Assembly (NCBI GenBank): GCA_027492915.1
Contig: JAPUDW010000414.1
Span: forward strand, 1-36,908
Direction: 5' to 3'
Length of the DNA: 36,908 bases
DNA from: Bacteroidota bacterium
Lineage (GTDB): Bacteria; Chloroflexota; Anaerolineae; Aggregatilineales; Phototrophicaceae
The notes under the pieces: model-generated
Database searches by the model: none
What the model was told of the DNA's origin: nothing
Seen by the model: the letters and a program-made list of their open reading frames with translations, nothing else
Program-made: the position numbers and the translations under genes
Shown: one piece after another, positions 1-8,137 of the stretch
How the letters are laid out: each line of letters opens with the position of its first letter
Numbering within the stretch: the first letter of the stretch is position 1

Positions 1-1147
1 GCCGAACTTGGTTTTGGTCGAGGGTAAAACGTCCGCTTCGTCCCGCATAGTACGGGGTCAGCGTATTATCCGACTCGCTCCAATTACGCCCATCGTAATG
101 GTCGAATGCGTAGCCCCGCCAATAACTCCACGCCGGACTCTGCACATACATCATGATCGTATCGCTCAGCCGTCCGCGATAGCTCAGGTCAAGCTGCTGG
201 TCAAATCCGGCATAATATTCTTCGCTCTCATCGGTGTTGCTGTAAGCACCCTCGGCCTTAAATAACGGGATAGCTGGATTTATGACCTGTGCTGACGGCG
301 GCTTGTTGATGGGCAGTTGGAAGGAGAAGGGCGGGACAATGGGGTAGCCAGCAAAACGCGGTGTAAAGAAGAACACGCCAACCACGCAGATCGTCCCCAG
401 AATCGCAAACCGTCCCCACGCTTTCCCAATGCGGCTTACCGATAGTAGACGAGGTGTAAGCTTGCTCACTGGCTTTAATACAATCGGGTTATCCTTCAAC
501 CCATCCTCGGTGTCTGACCGCCATAGGAAGGCGAGTAGAAAGCCGAGGTAGACCAGCAGGAAGGCGGCGAACATTAAGTCACGGCTCAAAGTCGCCGCCA
601 CATATAAGTTAATCAGGCCAATGCCCATACCAGAGTAGAGGTTCAAGCGTTGATATAACTCGAAGCTCACCACGGCCATCGCCAGCATTGCTACCTGCGC
701 CTGTGGGTAGGGCTGTCCGCTAAACATGCCGATGAACATCCAGCCGAATACCGCGTGCAGGCCAACAAAGGTGATGGCGCGCATCCACTTCGACCGTTTC
801 TCGCGTGTCTGGTAGGCGGTGTGGTGACCGAGTGCTAACACGCCGATGCTGATGATAGCGACCACCCACAGGCGGGTCGGCCACGCCAGCGCTAAAATGC
901 TCACGGCTTGCGCTCCGAAAGCAATCAGCCTCAGCCGCGCCGAGTGTTCCGGCTCGAATAAGCGCCCCTGCCGTTTCCGCAGACGCGGGATTAGATAGGC
1001 CAAGCCCAGCACCGCCACGCCGAATATCCAGAATTCGGTTCTGACCATGAAAGCGATGACTAACAGGATTGCTATTGCCCATGCGCCCAAGCGGATAATA
1101 CGTTTAATGTTATTTGTATTAGGAATTTGCGGCTTATAATTTGTCAC
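1..1147 (-). CDS. TgpA/DUF3488-like membrane transglutaminase, N-terminal part (cut by left edge)
   Basis: The reading frame is open from a GTG at 1147-1145 to the window edge, giving about 382 residues of a longer protein. The N-terminal third is strongly hydrophobic with several membrane segments (for example AWAIAILLVIAFMV and WVVAIISIGVLAL). After these a soluble part contains SYWRGYAFDHYDGRNW, the motif that precedes the transglutaminase core in TgpA/DUF3488 proteins; the catalytic Cys-His-Asp region would lie outside the window. The start codon overlaps the stop of the DUF58 gene (GTGA), so the two are translationally coupled. MoxR, DUF58 and transglutaminase genes commonly form one operon; the exact substrate is unknown. 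Family assignment is from motif recognition and the conserved neighbourhood. Confidence 0.85.
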   Translation of the reverse strand, partial: MTNYKPQIPNTNNIKRIIRLGAWAIAILLVIAFMVRTEFWIFGVAVLGLAYLIPRLRKRQGRLFEPEHSARLRLIAFGAQAVSILALAWPTRLWVVAIISIGVLALGHHTAYQTREKRSKWMRAITFVGLHAVFGWMFIGMFSGQPYPQAQVAMLAMAVVSFELYQRLNLYSGMGIGLINLYVAATLSRDLMFAAFLLVYLGFLLAFLWRSDTEDGLKDNPIVLKPVSKLTPRLLSVSRIGKAWGRFAILGTICVVGVFFFTPRFAGYPIVPPFSFQLPINKPPSAQVINPAIPLFKAEGAYSNTDESEEYYAGFDQQLDLSYRGRLSDTIMMYVQSPAWSYWRGYAFDHYDGRNWSESDNTLTPYYAGRSGRFTLDQNQVR

Positions 1148-2337
1148 TGTATTTGCCCCGCCCAATCTTCCCCGAAGGTTACTTCACGCACCATGATGTC
1201 TGCCGACCGCAGTGCGCTGGTGATCTCGGCTGCTGATGTGCCGCCTGTTGGGAAGCTCGTGCCATCCATCACGACGGCTAACACTTCGATCCCACTTTGG
1301 TGCATCGCAGTTAACGCTCCCACCACCTTCACATCTGCATAGGGAATAATCACCGCCGCGAAGGCTTGCAAGGGTCGAGCGCCCATGACTTCAGTTAGTG
1401 TTCGTTTGCCTGTAGGCTGCACCCGCGCTAGATATTGCAGGAGCGCCATTTCGCCGACTGCGCCATGCGGGGCAGCCAATACTTCGTCATCACTTAAAAG
1501 GTGTAGGCTGTAACCGCGCTTCTGGGCATAATCACCAATGCTGGCGGCTGCTTTTACCGCCCATTCAAACGGCGTATGTTTGGTATCGGTGATCGGGTAA
1601 GGATAATTGAACAAGTCAATGATCAAGGTTAATCCCGGCTGCGCTTCGTCGGCGAACTCTTTGCTGATGAGCGCGCCTGTTCGGGCGACCGAGCGCCAAT
1701 GGATGTGCCGTGGCGAGTCACCGGGGCGGTAAGGCCGGACGCCCATGACCTCGTAACCGACTCCTGCTCGTGACCGTGCGACCTGTGCTGTTAGTTGACG
1801 GTCAAGCAGTTCCAGCCGTTTTAGAGGTCGCACTTCGGGGTAGACCAGCACCCGTGTCGGAATACCCAAGGTTCCCCTGCGCTTGAAGAAACCGAACGGC
1901 GCACGCGATTCGCTAACGAGGGGTGGGAAGGTGTGTACACCACGGCGATCAACAGTCACCTGATATTCAAAGGCGACGGGTTCGCCCTGTGCTAGTGCAG
2001 GGATAAATAGCTGAGACTTTCGCTGTGGACTGTCCGGTGCGGCCAGCGGGCAAAATTCTTCGACCCGTAGTAAGGCACTCGCAGCGCCCTTGCGCTTTTC
2101 GATTTCTAAAGTAATGTTTACTTCGTCACCCTCATACAAATCTTCTTCAAGCGCTTGGGCGACTTGCCGTTTGCCTGTTATCCCACGCAGGCTGCTACGA
2201 CTTAGCCACCAGCCCGCTACCACTACCCCCAGCAGCAGTGCCGAGACAACGTAGAGCCAGCCAACCTGCGTCTGGTTGCCGAACAGGTAAATGATGACAG
2301 ACGCCGCAATAAAACTATAAGCGCGTGATGTTGGCAT
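1144..2337 (-). CDS. DUF58 domain membrane protein
   Basis: 397 residues. Two membrane segments lie near the N terminus (about residues 7-20 and 27-45). The DUF58 signature is at residues 201-219, RPYRPGDSPRHIHWRSVAR, followed by a von Willebrand A-like stretch (LTLIIDL). DUF58 proteins are partners of MoxR AAA ATPases and are thought to act in envelope or protein-complex assembly; the biochemical role is not established. The gene begins 18 bp after the MoxR stop and its stop overlaps the start of the transglutaminase gene, so the three read as one operon. Length and architecture are normal for the family. Confidence 0.9.
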   Translation of the reverse strand: MPTSRAYSFIAASVIIYLFGNQTQVGWLYVVSALLLGVVVAGWWLSRSSLRGITGKRQVAQALEEDLYEGDEVNITLEIEKRKGAASALLRVEEFCPLAAPDSPQRKSQLFIPALAQGEPVAFEYQVTVDRRGVHTFPPLVSESRAPFGFFKRRGTLGIPTRVLVYPEVRPLKRLELLDRQLTAQVARSRAGVGYEVMGVRPYRPGDSPRHIHWRSVARTGALISKEFADEAQPGLTLIIDLFNYPYPITDTKHTPFEWAVKAAASIGDYAQKRGYSLHLLSDDEVLAAPHGAVGEMALLQYLARVQPTGKRTLTEVMGARPLQAFAAVIIPYADVKVVGALTAMHQSGIEVLAVVMDGTSFPTGGTSAAEITSALRSADIMVREVTFGEDWAGQIQ

Positions 2338-2355
2338 AATTTGAACCCTAAAAGT

Positions 2356-3336
2356 TTATTCGACCGGTACGCGGGTTTCCGCCAGCACCTGCTCGATGAC
2401 TGCTTGCGCGGTTTCCGGTCTACGGTCGCGGGTGAGCAGGCGGTGGGCGAGTACCGCCGGAGCAGCCATTTTGATGTCATCCGGCGTGGCGAAGGTGCGC
2501 CCGTGAATGAGCGCCAGCGCTTGCACGCAGCGTTGGAGTGCCGCGCCGCCGCGTGGGCTAACCCCGATGACGACATCCCCGTGGGTGCGGGTGGCGGTGG
2601 TGATTTGCACAATATATTCTTTCAACGGGCGTACTACACTCACCGCCTTTGCCGCCTCTTGCAGCGCGATAATATCCTCTAGATGGACGACGGCTTGCAT
2701 CCCCTCCAGCGGGTTGGCGTGTTCTTCGCGTTCCAGAATGCTAATTTCTTCCTCATAAGTGGGATAACCGAGGTTCATCGCCACAATAAAGCGGTCAAGC
2801 TGGGCTTCTGGCAGCGGAAACGTTCCAGCCATCTCGACCGGATTTTGGGTTGCGATAATGAAGAATGGGTTGGGTAGGGCGTGGGTGGTGCCGTCGCTGG
2901 TGACCTGACCCTCGGCCATACTTTCCAGCAAGCTCGACTGGGTGCGCGGCGAGGCACGGTTGATCTCGTCGACCAGCACGATGTTACCGAAGATTGGCCC
3001 CTGCACGAACTCAAACCGCTGTTCACGCTGGTTATAGATCGCTCCGCCGGTGATGTCACCCGGTAGGAGATCGGGTGTACACTGCACCCGTTTGAAGCTG
3101 GCATGGATGGTTTTCGCCAGCGCCTTCGCAACCAGCGTTTTGCCGATTCCGGGTACATCCTCTAGCAGAATGTGGCCTTTGGCTAGCAGCGCGGCGAGCA
3201 TCATTTTCAGTTTTTGGTCGTCAATCACGACGGCATCGCGCATGGCTTCTGTCATCGCACGGATAACCGCCTGATGGTTTCCGTTATCTTTAGGCGTGTG
3301 GTGACCATTCGTAGCAATATAGGTTTGTAGCATCAT
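2356..3336 (-). CDS. MoxR-family AAA+ ATPase
   Basis: 326 residues, cytoplasmic. Walker A is DVPGIGKT (residues 60-67), Walker B is NIVLVDEINR (118-127), sensor 1 is the FIIATQNPVE segment, and a sensor-2-like SPRGGAALQR lies near the C terminus; together these are diagnostic of MoxR ATPases. The family acts as chaperone-like ATPases with DUF58/VWA partners. Two consecutive ATG codons begin the frame; AGGA at 3344-3341 is 4 nt before the first and 7 nt before the second, so the second ATG (residue 2) may be the true start. First gene of the MoxR/DUF58/transglutaminase operon. A TATACT hexamer is visible upstream but no convincing -35 partner. Confidence 0.93.
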   Translation of the reverse strand: MMLQTYIATNGHHTPKDNGNHQAVIRAMTEAMRDAVVIDDQKLKMMLAALLAKGHILLEDVPGIGKTLVAKALAKTIHASFKRVQCTPDLLPGDITGGAIYNQREQRFEFVQGPIFGNIVLVDEINRASPRTQSSLLESMAEGQVTSDGTTHALPNPFFIIATQNPVEMAGTFPLPEAQLDRFIVAMNLGYPTYEEEISILEREEHANPLEGMQAVVHLEDIIALQEAAKAVSVVRPLKEYIVQITTATRTHGDVVIGVSPRGGAALQRCVQALALIHGRTFATPDDIKMAAPAVLAHRLLTRDRRPETAQAVIEQVLAETRVPVE

Positions 3337-3449
3337 GTTGTCCTAATTGAATGACAGTGGGCGGTTGGTGAGCCTAGTGACAGTATAAGCGGGGAATGGA
3401 GGCGGTTTGACCACCCAATTCTTAGGGGATGATGGGTTTGTCTTAATTT

Positions 3450-3995
3450 TTATGCCAACGGGAAGCGGGCTAAAGCGGTGTAGACAGGATCAGATTGGGT
3501 TAGGAGACTCGCATAAAGGATGAACTGCTCGACTTTAATCAACTCACTTTTGAACGCGCTGTGCTCCTGTATGTAGCGTTCTAACTCGGCTGATGCTGGC
3601 ACGGCTCGAAACCGTGCAAGGGTGATATGTGGGGAAAATGGATGGTCGGCGTGTTCAAAACCACAACTGATAGCAACCGCTTCAACCTGTGTTTGCAGTT
3701 GGTTCAACGCATCGACGCGCCGCAGACCCACCCACAAAACTCGCGCTTTGCCCTTTGGCGGGAACTGCCCCACCGATTCGAGATGAAATGAAAACGGGGC
3801 GACTTTGATTGCAGCCAACCCCGCTTCAAGCTGTGTCTTTTGTTCTTCAGTCGCATTGCCGATGAAACGCAGCGTCAAATGAACCTGTTCGCGGCCTACC
3901 CATTTTGCGCCGGTGATATTCGAACGTAAGTGCATCAACTGCGCTTTTACCGTTTCAGGCAGGCCAACCGCCACAAATAAGCGTCGGGTCGTCAC
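3450..3995 (-). CDS. thpR: RNA 2',3'-cyclic phosphodiesterase (2H superfamily)
   Basis: 181 residues, the usual size for ThpR/LigT. The two HxTx motifs of the 2H phosphoesterase superfamily are HLTL (residues 39-42) and HITL (123-126), and the N terminus RRLFVAVGLP matches the family. These enzymes hydrolyse 2',3'-cyclic phosphates on RNA and can ligate tRNA halves in vitro; the cellular role in bacteria is unclear. The gene starts 4 nt after the stop of the GW-repeat protein gene, so the two are probably co-transcribed although no functional link is evident. Confidence 0.93.
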   Translation of the reverse strand: MTTRRLFVAVGLPETVKAQLMHLRSNITGAKWVGREQVHLTLRFIGNATEEQKTQLEAGLAAIKVAPFSFHLESVGQFPPKGKARVLWVGLRRVDALNQLQTQVEAVAISCGFEHADHPFSPHITLARFRAVPASAELERYIQEHSAFKSELIKVEQFILYASLLTQSDPVYTALARFPLA

Positions 3996-3999
3996 GGCT

Positions 4000-4998
4000 T
4001 TAGGGTACGAACTTGCACCACTCGGCTGTGCATGAAAGCTGCGAACTCACCCCATTCACATCTGGCAGCGCGGCGAACTGATTTTCGCTAATGGATGAAG
4101 CGCTGTAATCGATGAACACTAAGAAGCCGTTGCCGCGCACCAGCATCATCTTTGAGAATTGGGTATAGCTGCGGGCTACGGCGGTAATTGGTTCACCAAC
4201 CGGAATGCTGCCGGTGGGGCGGCGTCCAAAGCGGTCAAGGAAGGCAACTGCGTAGGGGCTGGTGATTTGAGTACCACCGCTGTTCGTTACTACACCGCCG
4301 CTGGTTGCACGCTGGTTCGGTAACAGATTAGCCTCGGCGTAGGCAGTGGCTTGCAACTCTGCTAAGCGGCAGAAATCTTGCGCCAATGGGTCAACACCCA
4401 ACTTGTAGCCGGAGGTGCGTTCCAGCACAAACACCAAGGTTTGTATACTGCGTTCGCAGCGCATGACCGGATCTGCGCCGACCCATCCCGGCGGGCGAAT
4501 GTTCGATGGATTTACTTGATCTGCGAGAAGCTCAATGTCGTGGCGGATGTCGCGTGCAATTGCAAACGCAGTGCTCGGAACGGCACCAAACCAACCCACG
4601 GGGCGCTGGTCGGGGCCTAAAAGTTGACCGGCAAGGAGTTCTAGGTCGAGCCGGATAAGGATGGGTAGTTGAATGTTCATGATGTCGCCGCTGCCCGTCC
4701 AACCCACAGGGCGGTCAGCACCCATATTCTGGATTACTAGAATGTCTAAATCGGTACGTGCTGCGGTGAGCAGCGCCAAAGCTTCGGCTTCGATGGGTGA
4801 TGTAGGCGCAGCCGTTGGCGGCGGAGGCGGTGTCTCGGTTACGAATTCGAGTGGGATAATGTCGCCTGTGATGACCGTCGGGGTTACTTCAAACATCTGC
4901 GCCAATGGATCAGGCGTGGCTGGGTCCTGTGCGGCAAGCACTAATGGCAGCGCCAGCAAGAGACTTATAATCAGCATTACAAATTTAGCTCGGCGCAC
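4000..4998 (-). CDS. Secreted protein with three 36-residue RPxGWxG repeats
   Basis: 332 residues, starting at GTG 4998-4996 with AAGGAG at 5012-5007, 8 nt upstream. A signal peptide ends near LAAQDP (residues 1-24) and is followed by a Thr/Pro-rich linker (to about residue 70). Residues 80-175 hold three repeats with the invariant core at R96PVGWTG, R132PVGWFG and R168PPGWVG, exactly 36 residues apart, each preceded by an amphipathic segment of the form R-x-D-[LI]-[DE]-[LI]-L. Four Cys lie in the C-terminal half (residues 181 and 210, and two near the end), which suggests disulfides outside the cell. I do not recognise a named family. It is upstream of and close to thpR. The regular period and conservation show a real repeat, but its ligand is unknown. 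Confidence 0.8.
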   Translation of the reverse strand: MRRAKFVMLIISLLLALPLVLAAQDPATPDPLAQMFEVTPTVITGDIIPLEFVTETPPPPPTAAPTSPIEAEALALLTAARTDLDILVIQNMGADRPVGWTGSGDIMNIQLPILIRLDLELLAGQLLGPDQRPVGWFGAVPSTAFAIARDIRHDIELLADQVNPSNIRPPGWVGADPVMRCERSIQTLVFVLERTSGYKLGVDPLAQDFCRLAELQATAYAEANLLPNQRATSGGVVTNSGGTQITSPYAVAFLDRFGRRPTGSIPVGEPITAVARSYTQFSKMMLVRGNGFLVFIDYSASSISENQFAALPDVNGVSSQLSCTAEWCKFVP

Positions 4999-5113
4999 AG
5001 TTCAAACTCCTTATGGAAGGCATAAGCACTACTTGCATTATACTCTGGCTAACTTTTTCCCGCGCGTAAACAAACCCAAATCGTTCGCTTATCCATCATG
5101 AAAGCACCGCGAA

Positions 5114-5998
5114 CTATTCTTTGTCGGGAATTGGCGGTATGGGGGGCGGTAATTTTTTTGTATTGCCCTTGTCGCGCCGCAGGCCTGCTAACGGGTTACC
5201 GAACGAAAACCGTCCCTGCTCTTCAACTGTGGTCGGTTTAACCGGTGGCAGATTGTCAGTGCTGCTGGTTGTTGAGATGACATCGGTCGGCATCAACTGC
5301 TGAGTATCCGCTTGCCGTATCGGGGGCGGGTGGAGCGGCGGTAGGCTGGTGGGTGACGATTCCGGCAGCGTAGGCGGTGGTACCGCCGCAACCGGAACGA
5401 GCCGCTGGCTGTCGCTAAAGAGTGTGCGGTCAAAATCGGTCACCGCGAGTTGATGCACAGGGGCAGCTAATATTTGCTTGATGATGTCGATACAGTCGCC
5501 CCGAAGCTGCTTGTAGACTTCGCGTGACAGGTTGCCAGCTTCCAATTCGTCTAGGATCAAATCCATCAAACCGAGTAGTTCCACTTCGGAAACAGTTGGG
5601 CTGAACTGGCGCTGCACGATGTAGGGCGTAATGAACCCTGCCATCCGTTGAATGACGGGCGTGGCTGTTCCGCGTAAATAGATAATCACCGGCCAGCGGT
5701 CATCGGTTGCGTGGACACTCACCTGACTGAAGGAGGGAAACAAGTCCTGACACAAGCGCTTATAAAACGCGACATACAGGTTTGCCCAATCTTGAATCAA
5801 CGTGCTAACGTTCTGGTTAATGCTTTGCAGCGAGTAGGGCTGATCTGCCATCAAGATCAGCATGTTATAGCTGGCTAACCCGCGTGCAAGCCGTGGCAGA
5901 CGGTCATCAAATGAGCCACGCTTGTCCCACAATTGCAGCAGTGTTGGGGCGAACTGCTCTGCCAGCGATACCATGACTCGTTCGTCTCGTTGATCCAT
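5114..5998 (-). CDS. Hypothetical protein, helical N-domain and Pro-rich tail
   Basis: 294 residues, no signal peptide or membrane segment. Residues 1 to about 200 look mostly helical and well folded. From about residue 200 the protein turns Pro/Ser/Thr-rich (VPPPTLPESSPTSLPPL) and ends in LPPPIPPIPDKE, a tail that looks disordered. It lies 115 bp upstream of the GW-repeat gene on the same strand. No family recognised. Coding status is supported by length, composition and lack of a plausible competing frame. The Pro-rich tail could be a docking segment, but this is only inference. Confidence 0.7.
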   Translation of the reverse strand: MDQRDERVMVSLAEQFAPTLLQLWDKRGSFDDRLPRLARGLASYNMLILMADQPYSLQSINQNVSTLIQDWANLYVAFYKRLCQDLFPSFSQVSVHATDDRWPVIIYLRGTATPVIQRMAGFITPYIVQRQFSPTVSEVELLGLMDLILDELEAGNLSREVYKQLRGDCIDIIKQILAAPVHQLAVTDFDRTLFSDSQRLVPVAAVPPPTLPESSPTSLPPLHPPPIRQADTQQLMPTDVISTTSSTDNLPPVKPTTVEEQGRFSFGNPLAGLRRDKGNTKKLPPPIPPIPDKE

Positions 5999-6071
5999 AA
6001 AGCCTCAAAACATCAATTATCTGACTGTCTTTATACCACGTAATTCATTTTAATAAATATCATCTTGATAC

Positions 6072-6629
6072 CTATACCACGCTAACTTCAACCGTGTAGG
6101 CTCCTGCATTGTGGACAATCACCCAGAAGGGGCGTATGAGTTCGTAGGGGCAGTCGCCTTCCGTCACCAACTGTAATTGTATCGCTATCCGCCGGTTTAC
6201 ATCGTCGCGACTGACGCTTTGTACGGTGTGGTCAGCGGTGCAACCGTTACTGACGCTCCACAGCCCAACTAGTACATCGCCGTCTGCGAAAGGATAAGTC
6301 TCGCGTTTGAGCGGCTGCGAACAATACTCGCGTAGATCAATCTGTGAATAGAAGCGTTCGAGTTCCGCGCTGCTTCGAATGGTGTAGACGTTATCAACTA
6401 ATTCGGCTGCTGCTTCAAAGCATACACCTTGCATCACATACTGCGCGTTCGTCCAGCCGTAATCGGGCGTTGGCGTCGCTAAAATTGGCGCGTTTGGGCT
6501 GGCTACCAAATCAGTTGTAGCGGTTGAAATCGTCTCTAAACGGATACACCCGCTGAGGAGCAGCAGCCCGACCCAGACGAGTTTCATTAATTGGTGAAGG
6601 GTAAAGGATGAAAATTTTGTTAGATGCAT
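6072..6629 (-). CDS. Putative lipoprotein
   Basis: 185 residues from ATG 6629. A second in-frame ATG at residue 15 (MKLVWVGLLLLSGC) gives a classical lipoprotein signal with lipobox LLSGC, so the protein may start there. No convincing ribosome site supports either. The mature part has four to five Cys (for example GVCFEAA, EYCSQP, NGCTAD, GDCPYE) and ends in a beta-rich VIVHNAGAYTVEVSVV segment somewhat like the C-terminal domain of PrcB-type proteins; that resemblance is weak. Expected at the outer face of the membrane. Diverges from the metallophosphoesterase gene over 88 bp. Confidence 0.7.
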   Translation of the reverse strand: MHLTKFSSFTLHQLMKLVWVGLLLLSGCIRLETISTATTDLVASPNAPILATPTPDYGWTNAQYVMQGVCFEAAAELVDNVYTIRSSAELERFYSQIDLREYCSQPLKRETYPFADGDVLVGLWSVSNGCTADHTVQSVSRDDVNRRIAIQLQLVTEGDCPYELIRPFWVIVHNAGAYTVEVSVV

Positions 6630-6717
6630 GACAATTAAGACATTTAAACTCGCACCGCATTATAAAGCATGGTAAGATGCAAGAGATATTTGGAGAGGCT
6701 CACAAGCGGATTTAACC

Positions 6718-7449
6718 ATGCGTATTCTCATTATTTCTGATATTCATGCTAACCTCACTGCGTTCAAAACGGTTCTAGCGGATGCCAAGGATCAGTGGGA
6801 TTATGTGTGGTGTTTGGGCGACGTTGTTGGCTATGGGCCTGACCCGAATGAATGTGTCGAACTCCTGCGTACGCTACCTCATTTATGCCTCGCTGGCAAC
6901 CACGACTGGGCAGCCCTCGGTCGGTTGGATATTCGCACTTTTAACCCCGATGCACGGGTGGCAGTCAATTGGACGCGCGAAACCCTGACTAAAGATAATA
7001 TCGAATATCTCGATGCTTTGCCCACCACGTTTGTCATAGGTAATTTTACACTAGCGCACGGCAGCCCCCGCGAACCGGTTTGGGAATACATTCTGGAACC
7101 GTTGATCGCGACTTTGAACTTCCCTCATTTTGAAACACCGTACTGCTTGGTTGGTCATACGCACCAGCCGATCACCTACGAACTGGTGAACGAAGACGGT
7201 GATACCGCTGCGATCCCACCCAGCTACCGCAAGGTACGCCAACTCAATGGGCATCGCCAGATTATTAACCCCGGCAGCGTGGGCCAACCGCGTGATCAGA
7301 ACCCTGATGCGGCTTACGCCATTCTTGATGTCGAAACCAATACGTGGGAACATCGCCGTATCCCATACGATATTGCTGCCGTGCAGAAACGGATGCGTGG
7401 TTTTGGAATGCCCGAACGTCTCATCAATAGGCTTGAACATGGCTGGTGA
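6718..7449 (+). CDS. Calcineurin-like metallophosphoesterase (YfcE/MJ0936 type)
   Basis: 243 residues. The metal-binding blocks of the family are all present: DIHAN (D8, H10), GDVVGYGP (D35), GNHD (N61, H62), an LAHGS segment and GHTHQP near residue 142. These enzymes hydrolyse phosphomono- or phosphodiesters with two divalent metals; the substrate cannot be told from sequence. The 3' end overlaps the next gene by 11 bp, which suggests co-expression with a DtxR-type metal-responsive repressor. A GGAGAGG sits about 18 nt upstream of the ATG, too far to be an ideal ribosome site. Confidence 0.9.
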   Translation: MRILIISDIHANLTAFKTVLADAKDQWDYVWCLGDVVGYGPDPNECVELLRTLPHLCLAGNHDWAALGRLDIRTFNPDARVAVNWTRETLTKDNIEYLDALPTTFVIGNFTLAHGSPREPVWEYILEPLIATLNFPHFETPYCLVGHTHQPITYELVNEDGDTAAIPPSYRKVRQLNGHRQIINPGSVGQPRDQNPDAAYAILDVETNTWEHRRIPYDIAAVQKRMRGFGMPERLINRLEHGW

Positions 7450-8137
7450 TATTACTTCTGATGCCGCTGATCTTAGTCGTACCATGCGCGATTATCTCGC
7501 TGAGATTTATCGCCTTGCCGACCGTGCCGACGACCCGACAAGTTACATTGGCACATCCGCCCTCGCTGATCTGCTCGACGTAAGTCCACCGGCTGTCAAC
7601 CGCATGGTGACACGCCTCAAAGAAAATGGCCTGCTGGAGCATGAACCCTATCAAGGGATTCGTCTAACAGAATCCGGTCAATTGGAAGCGCTTAAGCAAC
7701 TGCGGTCGCACCGTATCGTCGAGGCTTTTTTGGTGAATGTGATGGGGTTTGCGTGGCATGAAGTCCACGAAGAAGCCGAGCGCATGAGCCAGGGGTTGAG
7801 TGATGTGCTGGTTGAGCGCATGTACAGGATGGCAAACCAACCGACACACTGCCCGCATGGTGAAGCCATTCCATCCGCCGATGGAACTTTGGAGAGCTTG
7901 CATGATAGTTTGCTCTCGGTGGCTGAAGCTGGCGTTGACCTTGAAATTACCCGCGTGCGTACCCGTGAGTCAGACCGGCTGGAATATCTTGCCGCGTTGG
8001 GACTAACCCCCGGTAGGCACCTTCAGATTATCCATCTGGCGCCGTTCAACGGGCCGCTGCAACTCAAGGTGGGCACGGAATACCGTATTGTGGGGCATAA
8101 TTTAGCTGAACTGATTAAAGTTAAGCCTCTGGGGTAG
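7439..8137 (+). CDS. DtxR/MntR-family metal-dependent transcriptional regulator
   Basis: 232 residues from ATG 7439; a longer frame exists upstream but it lies inside the phosphoesterase gene and has no family match. Residues 15-80 are a winged helix (SALADLLDVSPPAVNRMVTR), residues 85-150 are the dimerisation domain with HRIVEAFL and the metal-site-like CPHG (residues 138-141), and residues 165-232 form an SH3-like FeoA domain. This three-domain form matches IdeR/DtxR rather than short MntR. Such proteins repress iron or manganese uptake genes when metal is bound. The start overlaps the phosphoesterase stop, and the 3' end overlaps the convergent kinase gene by 17 bp. No uptake gene is in the window, so the regulon is unknown. 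Confidence 0.93.
   Translation: MAGDITSDAADLSRTMRDYLAEIYRLADRADDPTSYIGTSALADLLDVSPPAVNRMVTRLKENGLLEHEPYQGIRLTESGQLEALKQLRSHRIVEAFLVNVMGFAWHEVHEEAERMSQGLSDVLVERMYRMANQPTHCPHGEAIPSADGTLESLHDSLLSVAEAGVDLEITRVRTRESDRLEYLAALGLTPGRHLQIIHLAPFNGPLQLKVGTEYRIVGHNLAELIKVKPLG

Noticed and set aside
7199..7438. N-terminal extension of the DtxR frame
   Set aside because: It lies inside the phosphoesterase gene in another frame and the DtxR family starts at the ATG at 7439.
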